Assembly: GCA_009692115.1 (NCBI GenBank)
Contig: SHZU01000009.1
Coordinates: forward strand, 107,501-154,138
Reading direction: 5' to 3'
DNA: 46,638 bases
Origin: Gemmatimonadota bacterium
GTDB lineage: Bacteria > Gemmatimonadota > Gemmatimonadetes > Gemmatimonadales > GWC2-71-9
The notes under the pieces were generated by a model, which saw only the letters and a list, made by a program, of their open reading frames with translations, was not told the origin of the DNA and did no database searches. Both the position numbers and the translations under genes were made by a program. Numbering within the stretch: the first letter of the stretch is position 1; each line of letters begins with the position of its first letter. Of the stretch, positions 28,215 to 35,976 are shown one piece after another.

Positions 28215-30317
28215 ATGTCCGAGTCCCTAGCCGGGGTCTCGAGAGTAGTCGCGATCGCCGTGGTCGGCGCCTTCCTCGCGACCGCGCTCGGGGCTCAGAC
28301 CGCCAAGAAGCCAATCGTTCCAGCGTCCGCGCCCGAGTATGGAATCAGAGCCGACGAGAACGTCTGGGTCACCATGAAGGACGGGGTGCGCCTTTCCGGA
28401 CACATTTTCTTCCCGGTAGGCAAGCGCCGCGGTGAGCGGTTCCCGGTCCTGTTCCATCACACCCCGTACCGGGAAACCGCCGCCTCCCGGTACGGTGCCT
28501 CGTCGTACCTGGTGCGCCGCGGGTATGTCGATGCCCATTTCCAGGTCCGGGGAACCGGCCAGAGCGAGGGGGCGGTGCCCGATCGGGAGTACTCCGACCA
28601 GGAGATCGAGGACGCCATCGAAGTCATCGCTTGGCTCGCCCGCCAACCATGGTCCAACGGGCGGGTCGGCATGTATGGCGTGTCGTGGAGCGGTTTCAAC
28701 GCGGCTCAAGTCGCGATGCGCCGGCCGCCCGGACTCGAGGCCATCTCCGTCGGCGCCGGGACCGAGGATCTCTACCACGAGAACGTCCAGTACCTCGACG
28801 GGATTCTCCATTTCGGGAGTTACAACTTCGGGATAGACGTCCGCACCACCCAGAGCCCGCCGCCGGACTTCCCCCTCACGGACGCCGTCTTCCGAGATCG
28901 CTTCGACCAGCCCCCGTGGAGTCTCACCTTCCTCAAGCAACAGCGGGACGGCGACTACTGGCGCCGGGGGACACGGCTCGACCTCAAACCCGACGCCATC
29001 GCGATCCCGACCTTCATGATCGGCGGGTGGGTCGACACCTATCGCTCCAGCATCCCCCGCGCGCTGGACCGGATGAAAGCCCCAACGGTCGCGGTGATCG
29101 GCCCCTGGAATCATGACCTGAGAGACCCCGGCCCTGCGGTGGAGTACCGGCACCAGCAGATCCGCTGGTGGGACTACTGGCTCAAGGGACGGAACACCGG
29201 CATTCTCGACGAGCCCAGGGTCACCGCGTACATGCGGTATTCCCATCGCCCCGATCCCTGGATCCGGGGTCGCGACGTCCCGGGTGAGTGGCGGGCCGAT
29301 ACCTGGCCGCCACGAGGGCTGGCGTGGCAGCCGTGGTACCTGCAGCCCGATCACGACCTCCGCCGCACTCCGCCCGCCGACGCGACAACCCATCAGCTCG
29401 AGTACCTCCCCGCGGTCGGGCCGCAGGCGGGCCAGTATTGGACCAACACCCAGCCCGATCAACGAGCCGTCGACGCGTTCAGTCTGGTCTACGACTCGGA
29501 GCCACTCACGACGGACCTCGCGATCCTCGGCCGGCCGAAGGCGATCTTCGCCGCCTCGGCGACCGCGCCGCTGGCGCACTGGTTCGTTAGGCTGTCGGAT
29601 GTGGCGCCCGATGGCGTCACCACCCAGATCACCGGCGCGGGCTTGAACGGCGCCCACCGCGAATCCTCCACCGATCCGGCGCCGCTCGTGCCAGGCAAGG
29701 AATACCGCTTCGAAGTGAACCTTCACGTCACTTCGTGGGTCTTCAAGCCCGGCCATCGCATTCGAGTCGCGATCTCCAACGCTCTGTGGCCAATGCAGTG
29801 GCCGAGCCCGTACCCGATGACGACCTCGCTGGTCCTCGGCCCCGAAGGCGGACCGACGCCATCGGCCCAGATCCTCCTTCCGGTGGTGCCGCTCGAAAGC
29901 GGCTATCCGCTCCCCCCGTTCGTCGCGATGGCTCAAGAGACGGATCCGGTCATGCCCGGTGCCCCGCCACCACCACCGCTCCGCGGCCCCCTCGGGTTCA
30001 ACGCCCGTAAGCCCCAGAAGATCGATCGCGACGAAATCGCCGGCACGACTTCCGTCTCCCTGGAGGACGGCGTGCCGGGAACGACGACCAAGGTCGTCTG
30101 GCGGGTCAGTGACCTCCGGCCCGACCTTGCCTCCATCCGCGGCGAGCGGATCAACACCGTGAGGATTGGAGACCGCGAGCTGGTGTGGGAGGGATTCACC
30201 GAGATCCGGAGCGATTCCACCAACTTCTACTACCTGCACCGGCGGTGGGTCCGTGAGAACGGCCGGGTCGTCCGGGAGCGGAGTTGGCAGGACACGATCC
30301 CCCGGTTCTTCCGCTGA
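28215..30317 (+). CDS. CocE/NonD-type X-Pro dipeptidyl-peptidase family hydrolase, copy 1
   Basis: A 700-residue exported protein (signal ~1-27, ALGAQ). An alpha/beta-hydrolase domain, S157 in GMYGVSWSGF, carries an inserted helical cap; Asp lies near GGWVDTYRSS and His in GPWNHDL. A C-terminal jelly-roll domain (from ~480: RFEVNLHVTSWVFKPGHRIR) is typical of Xaa-Pro dipeptidyl-peptidase/cocaine-esterase proteins. The last ~130 residues, with a PPPPP run, resemble those of its paralogue at 31718. The ATG at 28215 follows GAGGGGGC; a GTG at 28179 overlapping the previous stop is an alternative. Xaa-Pro dipeptide release fits the context, but relatives also cleave esters. Confidence 0.9.
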   Translation: MSESLAGVSRVVAIAVVGAFLATALGAQTAKKPIVPASAPEYGIRADENVWVTMKDGVRLSGHIFFPVGKRRGERFPVLFHHTPYRETAASRYGASSYLVRRGYVDAHFQVRGTGQSEGAVPDREYSDQEIEDAIEVIAWLARQPWSNGRVGMYGVSWSGFNAAQVAMRRPPGLEAISVGAGTEDLYHENVQYLDGILHFGSYNFGIDVRTTQSPPPDFPLTDAVFRDRFDQPPWSLTFLKQQRDGDYWRRGTRLDLKPDAIAIPTFMIGGWVDTYRSSIPRALDRMKAPTVAVIGPWNHDLRDPGPAVEYRHQQIRWWDYWLKGRNTGILDEPRVTAYMRYSHRPDPWIRGRDVPGEWRADTWPPRGLAWQPWYLQPDHDLRRTPPADATTHQLEYLPAVGPQAGQYWTNTQPDQRAVDAFSLVYDSEPLTTDLAILGRPKAIFAASATAPLAHWFVRLSDVAPDGVTTQITGAGLNGAHRESSTDPAPLVPGKEYRFEVNLHVTSWVFKPGHRIRVAISNALWPMQWPSPYPMTTSLVLGPEGGPTPSAQILLPVVPLESGYPLPPFVAMAQETDPVMPGAPPPPPLRGPLGFNARKPQKIDRDEIAGTTSVSLEDGVPGTTTKVVWRVSDLRPDLASIRGERINTVRIGDRELVWEGFTEIRSDSTNFYYLHRRWVRENGRVVRERSWQDTIPRFFR

Positions 30318-30340
30318 GCTCATTCGAGAGAAGGAGGACC

Positions 30341-31666
30341 ATGAGAGTCGCCGATTTCATCCACGGGTTGCGCTGGGAGAACATCCCTGGCGAGGCGCGG
30401 CAATACGCGCGACGCTGTCTCCTCGACACGGTCGGCGCGGGCCTGGGCGGGCGACGCACCGAACTCTCGCGGATCATCTTCGACTTCGCCGCCTCGGCCT
30501 TCGGAGGGCGCGGCGCGCATCTGTGGCTGGACGGGCGCGAGGTCTCGCCTGCCGGGGCGGCCCTGGCCAATGGCATGACGGTGGATGCCCTCGACATTCA
30601 CGATGGTTACAAGCCGACGAAGGGCCACGCCGGGGCGGCGCTCGTCCCCGCCCTCTTGGCCTCGCTGAGACTCAGACCCGGACGGGTCTCCGGCGAAGAA
30701 CTACTCGCCACCCTGGCGATGGGCTACGAGATTGCCTTGCGCGCGGGCATCGCGTTGCACGCCACAGTCTCCGACTACCACACGTCTGGCGCGTGGAACG
30801 CACTTGGCTGCGCTGCCATCGCCGCACGACGGCTTGGCTCCACGGCGGAGCAGACGCGGCACGCCCTCGGCATCGCCGAATACCACGGCCCGCGCTCGCA
30901 GATGATGCGGTTGGTCGACCAGCCAACGATGCTCAAGGACGGCTCGGGTTGGGGCGCGATGGCGGGCGTCAGCGCGGCGCTGATGGCGCACGGCGGCTTC
31001 ACCGGCGCGCCCGCCCTCACCGTCGAGGCGCCTGAGGTTGCGGGTCTGTGGAACGATCTCGGAGCGACGTGGCACATCGCGGGCCAATACTTCAAGCCCT
31101 ACGCGGTCTGCTACTGGGCGCAGGCCCCGATCCACGGAGCGCTCACTCTCCAACGCGCCCACGCCCTCACGCTGGACGTGATCCGGCGCATCCGGGTACA
31201 CACCTTCCACGAGGCCACCCGGCTGGCCGTGCGCCGTCCGCACACCACCGAGGAAGCGCAATACAGCGTGCCCTTTCCCGTAGCGGCGGCGCTGGTGCAT
31301 GGGCAGGTCGGGCCGGAACAACTGAGCGGCCGGGCGTTGCAGGATCCGCGCGTCCTGGCGATCTCTGATCGTGTCGAGCTGGTCGAAGAGGACGCCTACA
31401 ACCAGCGCTTCCCGGCTGAGCGCGTTGCGCGCGTGGTCATTGAGACCACTGACGGCGCGATACTGGACTCCGGCGAGATGCGGCCGCGCTGGGATACCGG
31501 CGGGGACGCCCGGCCCGGCGACGACGACCTGCGTGAAAAGTTCCGCTGGCTGGCGAAGGGCTGTCTTCCGGAGCAGCGCGCGCTGGCGTTGGAGGCCGCG
31601 CTTTGCGAGTGCGACCGGCTACCCGATGCCGAGCAGATTCTCTCCCTGTTGACGCCTTCGAATTAG
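30341..31666 (+). CDS. MmgE/PrpD family protein
   Basis: A 441-residue cytoplasmic protein of the 2-methylcitrate dehydratase/cis-aconitate decarboxylase/iminodisuccinate epimerase family. Typical segments are RRCLLDTVGAGLGG, ALANGMTVDALDIHDGYKP, NALGCAAIAARRLG, GIAEYHGPRSQMMR and a C-terminal AAALVHGQVG lobe. AAGGAGG stands 3 bases before the ATG, and only 23 bp separate it from the CocE-type gene, so it ends the operon. True PrpD would need propionate genes (prpB, prpC), which are not here; a hydro-lyase or epimerase step on an amino-acid-derived acid is more likely. By eye its GCGC-rich composition differs from its neighbours. Confidence 0.85.
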   Translation: MRVADFIHGLRWENIPGEARQYARRCLLDTVGAGLGGRRTELSRIIFDFAASAFGGRGAHLWLDGREVSPAGAALANGMTVDALDIHDGYKPTKGHAGAALVPALLASLRLRPGRVSGEELLATLAMGYEIALRAGIALHATVSDYHTSGAWNALGCAAIAARRLGSTAEQTRHALGIAEYHGPRSQMMRLVDQPTMLKDGSGWGAMAGVSAALMAHGGFTGAPALTVEAPEVAGLWNDLGATWHIAGQYFKPYAVCYWAQAPIHGALTLQRAHALTLDVIRRIRVHTFHEATRLAVRRPHTTEEAQYSVPFPVAAALVHGQVGPEQLSGRALQDPRVLAISDRVELVEEDAYNQRFPAERVARVVIETTDGAILDSGEMRPRWDTGGDARPGDDDLREKFRWLAKGCLPEQRALALEAALCECDRLPDAEQILSLLTPSN

Positions 31667-31717
31667 AAACTGGCGCGTCGCAGGCTCAACCCAGATCGCA
31701 CCGTCCGAACGGGCGAC

Positions 31718-33832
31718 TCAACGAAACAGACGCGGCATCGAGTCCTGCCACCTCCGCTCGCGGATGACCTTCCCGTTCTCGAGCAGCCGGCGACGATGTT
31801 CGTAGTAGAAGAAGACCGAATCGCTCCGCACGTTCGTCACCCCTTCCCAGACGAGCTCTCGGCCCGGTAGCCGGTACCGATTGACCGCTTCGGTTCGGTA
31901 CGCCGCGGCGTCGGGCCGCAGGTCGCTGACCTCATACCTGGCGTAGCCGCGGTGGTCTTCCTCGTCCGGACTCGGCGGGCGCCCGATGATCATCGTGGTG
32001 GTCGCCGTGTTCTCGTCGCGAATGATCTGGTCGACCACGTAATCGAACCCGGGCCGCAGGAACCCGCCGGGCGGCGGGGGGGCTTGGCGGACGATCGGTT
32101 GTTGCCCCTCTTGCAACGCGGCGGTGAACGCGGGGACTCGGACGCCGTTTCGGAGGGGGACGATCGGCAGCAGCACCTGGCTCGCGGGGCGGCGCGAGCT
32201 CGCGCCGTTCGCGGTCGTTTCCCCCGGCGCCCCGACATAGAGCGACGTGGTCATCTGATATGGCGTCGGCCAGGCCATCGGCCACTGCGAGTTGGATACC
32301 GCGATGCGGATGCGGTGTCCAGGCTCGAAGATCCAGGAGGTGACGTGCAGCTTCAGGTCGAGATGGTACCCGGCGCCCGGCGTTAGGTACGAAGGCTTCA
32401 TCGACCCGTCGCGCTGCGCCCCATTGATCCCGGCGCCCGTGATCAGGGTCACCGACCCATCGGGAGCCACGTCGGAGAGCCGAACGAACCAGTGGGCCAG
32501 CTTGGCCGTGGCCGAGACCGCCAACTTGGCCTGCGGGTGGCCGAGGATCGCCATCGGCGCGGTGAGCGGCTCGGAATCATAGACCAGGCTGTAGGCGTCG
32601 GCGGGCCGTTGGTCCGGCTGCCGCGCGCCCCAGAGCACCCCGGCCGCGGCGCCGGTGCCCGGCAGGTACTTGAGCCGATGCACGGCGCCACGTCCCGCGG
32701 TCGCTCGCGCCAACTGGTGATCGGCGCGGAGAAAGTACGGCGTCATCACCTGGCCCCGTGGGGGCCAGGTATCTCCCCGCCACTCGCCAGGAATGGGCAA
32801 GTCCTGGTTCATCTCGGTCCCAGGCGGGTGCGACCGACGCATGAACACCGTGACCAGCGGCTCGTCCATGACCCCGGTGTTCCGGCCCTTGAGCCAGTAG
32901 TCCCAGAAGCGGACTTCCTCAAGCCGAACGTCGACCATCGCCGGGTAGCGGGCCATTCGGTGCTCCCAAGGACCGATGATCGCGCGGATCGGGCCGCGCG
33001 CGTTGAGCAGGGCGCGGGGAATGCTTGAGCGATAGGTGTCATACCAGCCGCCGATGCGGAGCTGCGGAATCGTGATGAGGCCGGGATTCACGTCAAGCCG
33101 CTGCTCGTTTCGCCAAAAGGGGCCATCCGTCTGATTCTTGAGATAGAGCATGTTCCAGGGCGGCTGATCGAAGCGATCCCGGAATAGCTCCTCGGTCAGT
33201 GGGAAGTCGGGCCCGGGGCTCTGCGACACCATCAGGTCTTCGTAGGCATGCCAGCCATAGAAGAGCCGGATGCCATCCAGATAGTGGATGTCCTCGTGGT
33301 AGAGGTCGTCGGTTGCATGCTGGGGCCTGATCGCCTTCAGCGCCGGCGGGTTCCGCATGGCGAGTTGGAGGCTGTTGAACCCACCCCACGAGTTGCCCTG
33401 CATGCCCACGCTTCCGTTGGACCACGGGCGCTTGGACAGCCAATCGATGACCTCGAGCCCGTCCACCATCTCCTGTTCCGAGTACTCTCGGGAGGGCGCG
33501 ACGCCCTCGCTCCGACCGGTTCCGCGAATATTGACGGTGGCGTCCACGTACCCGCGACGAGCGAAATACAGATCGGCATTCGGGGTTGGCAGGTCGCGAT
33601 AGGGCGAGTAGTACAGCCGTACCGGGAACTTCTCGCCCGGCTGTTTGGGAACCGGCAGGTACATGAATCCCCAGAGCTGCACCCCGTCCTTCATCGGGAT
33701 CCGCACCGTGTCGAGCCGAGTCTCGTACTCGGGCTGCGAGGGCGGCAGCACCGGACCTCGCGCTTGAGCGACCAGCGACGTCCCGACCACGGTAGCGCCG
33801 GCGGTCAGCCACCCCACGACTCGAGCAGCCAT
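31718..33832 (-). CDS. CocE/NonD-type X-Pro dipeptidyl-peptidase family hydrolase, copy 2
   Basis: A 704-residue exported paralogue of the gene at 28215, with the same order: signal peptide (~1-25, SLVAQA), S148 in GMQGNSWGGF, GGWYDTYRSS, IGPWEHRM, then a jelly-roll domain (LDLKLHVTSWIFEPGHRIR). The ATG at 33832 has GGGAGG just upstream. It is the last gene of the minus-strand sox operon, 69 bp after the symporter. It faces the MmgE/PrpD gene tail-to-tail with 51 bp between and no obvious terminator. The two paralogues at opposite ends of convergent operons probably arose by duplication. Confidence 0.9.
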   Translation of the reverse strand: MAARVVGWLTAGATVVGTSLVAQARGPVLPPSQPEYETRLDTVRIPMKDGVQLWGFMYLPVPKQPGEKFPVRLYYSPYRDLPTPNADLYFARRGYVDATVNIRGTGRSEGVAPSREYSEQEMVDGLEVIDWLSKRPWSNGSVGMQGNSWGGFNSLQLAMRNPPALKAIRPQHATDDLYHEDIHYLDGIRLFYGWHAYEDLMVSQSPGPDFPLTEELFRDRFDQPPWNMLYLKNQTDGPFWRNEQRLDVNPGLITIPQLRIGGWYDTYRSSIPRALLNARGPIRAIIGPWEHRMARYPAMVDVRLEEVRFWDYWLKGRNTGVMDEPLVTVFMRRSHPPGTEMNQDLPIPGEWRGDTWPPRGQVMTPYFLRADHQLARATAGRGAVHRLKYLPGTGAAAGVLWGARQPDQRPADAYSLVYDSEPLTAPMAILGHPQAKLAVSATAKLAHWFVRLSDVAPDGSVTLITGAGINGAQRDGSMKPSYLTPGAGYHLDLKLHVTSWIFEPGHRIRIAVSNSQWPMAWPTPYQMTTSLYVGAPGETTANGASSRRPASQVLLPIVPLRNGVRVPAFTAALQEGQQPIVRQAPPPPGGFLRPGFDYVVDQIIRDENTATTTMIIGRPPSPDEEDHRGYARYEVSDLRPDAAAYRTEAVNRYRLPGRELVWEGVTNVRSDSVFFYYEHRRRLLENGKVIRERRWQDSMPRLFR

Positions 33833-33901
33833 GTGCCTCCCATCCATCAAATGGGAACGCGATTTCAGGTACGAATCCAAACGAGGGTCGGTCAAGCTGG
33901 G

Positions 33902-35284
33902 TCAGCGCTCGTCTCGAGCCGCTACCACCTCGGCCTCGCCGTCGCGGATTGCAACCGGGTCTGGGGGCACCCATCCGATGAGCGTCTTCGACAGCACGAG
34001 TGCGGCGATCGCCACCGCGAGCAGTACCAGCGCCGGGAGCAGACCCATCCCCCGTGCGATCAGCACCGGCACGATCGCCACGATCGCGAGTTCGATGAAG
34101 GAGTTGCCCAGATACGCGGTGCCGTAGTCCTGCAAGGTCCCGCTCTTCAACTTGGGATCCACGACTCGAAGGAGGGCGATGCCGGTGGCGAGAACGCCGG
34201 TGGCCCAGCCGAAGGTGAAAAGGCTCCGCTCGAACCAGAAGTTGCCGAAGATCCGCCGGCCCAGCCAGAAGGTCCAGAGCGTGAAGACCATACCGAGCGC
34301 AAAGAGCAACAGCAGCGGAGCGAGGTAGCGTACGACGACGGTGATGGCGATGGAAGCGATCCCGAATCCGACCAGGTAGTCCGCCGAGCTCGAGGCGATC
34401 CGCGCCATCAACCTGGCGTCGATCGAATCGGTGAGGCGGAGCAGTCCGAGGGCCCAGCGCACGCCCCACCCGGTGAGCAAGGCCAGGGCGAAGAGGGGAA
34501 TCCCGTGCTCAGGGGGCAACGCCGTCAAGATCGCGTGCGCGAGCCAGACCGCCGCGCCCGCGAGCGCGAGGTGCCAGGTCAGCACGTCGAGCACCGCGGC
34601 GTTCACGGTCTCCTGTCCAGCGGAGGATCGCTCCGGCTCCGGAACGAAGCCGGTTCGAAAGCTCGAGGGCAGCGCGCTCGGAGCGCCGACGACTCGAGTC
34701 CAGCCCCGCCGTATGCCGAGGTGGATCAGCGCCATTCCCGCGATGGTTCCCACCGCGACGCCGATCGTGGCCGAGGTATAGCCTAGCGCGAGAAAATCGG
34801 GGAACCCGCGGGGCTCGAGCACGCTTCCGATCGCGGCTGCGGTCCCGAAGCCGCCGGCCCAACCCGCCGGCAGCACGAGGGCGAAGCCCTCGGGGAGCGA
34901 CGGGAACAGTCGATCGAGGACGAGCAGGCCGAACAGCAACGCGACGGCGTACTGTCCCACGAAGCAGATGATGTTGTAGAAGAAAAGGTCGCCGATGTGG
35001 CGCCACTGCGTCCGCCCCGGCTTCCCAGCGGTGCGGCCCAGAGGGAGAGCGGCGAAGATCAGCGCGATGAGGTAACCTGGATAACTCGCCAGATACGTTC
35101 CGCCGTCGGCCCGTTCGCTGAACGGGATGATGTCGACGCCGTAGCGCCCGCCGATCAGCGCGATCACCCCGGCCACCATCGCGGTCGGGATTCGGCTTGC
35201 CTGCAGCAGTCGCGACCGGGAGCGGAGCAACTGCGCGATCACCAGCAACAACGACATCAAGCCGAAGTCGACTAAGAGCTGCAT
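33902..35284 (-). CDS. GltS-like sodium:glutamate symporter family
   Basis: A 460-residue inner-membrane transporter with about ten to twelve hydrophobic segments, many glycine-containing (PAGWAGGFGTAAAIGSVL is the conserved family segment near residue 145). No signal peptide; the first helix is LLVDFGLMSLLLVIAQLL. Family members carry glutamate or related carboxylates with Na+. It starts inside soxG (13-bp overlap), so it is in the sox operon and may import an amino acid that feeds that pathway. The substrate is inferred only. Confidence 0.85.
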   Translation of the reverse strand: MQLLVDFGLMSLLLVIAQLLRSRSRLLQASRIPTAMVAGVIALIGGRYGVDIIPFSERADGGTYLASYPGYLIALIFAALPLGRTAGKPGRTQWRHIGDLFFYNIICFVGQYAVALLFGLLVLDRLFPSLPEGFALVLPAGWAGGFGTAAAIGSVLEPRGFPDFLALGYTSATIGVAVGTIAGMALIHLGIRRGWTRVVGAPSALPSSFRTGFVPEPERSSAGQETVNAAVLDVLTWHLALAGAAVWLAHAILTALPPEHGIPLFALALLTGWGVRWALGLLRLTDSIDARLMARIASSSADYLVGFGIASIAITVVVRYLAPLLLLFALGMVFTLWTFWLGRRIFGNFWFERSLFTFGWATGVLATGIALLRVVDPKLKSGTLQDYGTAYLGNSFIELAIVAIVPVLIARGMGLLPALVLLAVAIAALVLSKTLIGWVPPDPVAIRDGEAEVVAARDER

Positions 35285-35976
35285 GGCGGCTCCGTCGGAT
35301 CACCAGCTCGGATCGCGCCCGAGTCGAACGACCGAGTTGCTGCCCACCCCGCGAACCACTCGTCGAAACGGGCTTCCCCGGCTGGACCGAGACCGCAGGG
35401 ACGGGCGAACTTGAGCGCCGCCTCGGCGAAGGTCCGGCCGTAGCCTCGGCTCAAAGTCATCACCACCGCACTCCTGTCCAACGCCACCACCTGACAGGGG
35501 ACGTGGAGCACCGGGCCCTGCACCAAGCGGGGAAGGCCGCGCTCCCGGTCGAAGAGGTCGAGGTTGGTGAGATGCTCGAACACGGAGGCGATCTCCGAGC
35601 CCAGGAAGGCGAGCATGCAGTGCCCATCCGTCGTCTCGGTGAAACCGATCCCGGACGGCATCAGAGGCCGGTCGCTCGCGCCCAGATGCCAGAGTGATGC
35701 CTGGGTCCGGTTCATCCGGTTGACGACGAAGCCGCCCGAGATCGCCACCTCGCCCGGCTTGCCGGGCACCGGCACGCCGAAAGGGCGCTGGCTTCCTACT
35801 TCAGGGTGTTGCAGGTCCCAGCGGGAGCGGTGGCTCAGATCGATCAGCCACGGGCCGCCCCCCTCGTCCGGGTAGCGCCGGATGATGTCCCAGCCGTCTC
35901 GCTGAACGCGCTCGAGAGCCCCGGCGTCGAAGCGCACCGGCGACTGGCGGATCCGGGTCCCTCTGGTCGCGATCAC
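35272..35976 (-). CDS. soxG: Sarcosine oxidase gamma subunit-like
   Basis: A 234-residue protein with a GcvT/SoxG-like pattern (LIDLSHRSRWDLQHPEV, LWHLGASDRPLMPSGIG, DGHCMLAFLGSE and a C-terminal GYGRTFAEAALKFA). The GTG start overlaps the soxA TGA (GTGA), which suggests translational coupling. In heterotetrameric sarcosine oxidase the gamma subunit is needed for assembly. Assignment leans on position directly after soxA and is less certain than for the other subunits. Confidence 0.78.
   Translation of the reverse strand: MIATRGTRIRQSPVRFDAGALERVQRDGWDIIRRYPDEGGGPWLIDLSHRSRWDLQHPEVGSQRPFGVPVPGKPGEVAISGGFVVNRMNRTQASLWHLGASDRPLMPSGIGFTETTDGHCMLAFLGSEIASVFEHLTNLDLFDRERGLPRLVQGPVLHVPCQVVALDRSAVVMTLSRGYGRTFAEAALKFARPCGLGPAGEARFDEWFAGWAATRSFDSGAIRAGDPTEPPCSS

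Noticed and set aside
28227-30323. A 698-codon open frame on the minus strand
   Set aside because: Antisense shadow of the CocE-type gene. It has no domain pattern and the Arg/Gly/Asp/Pro-rich look of high-GC antisense frames. The same holds for long antisense frames at 7599-9056, 9744-10712, 14864-15721 and 41982-43148.
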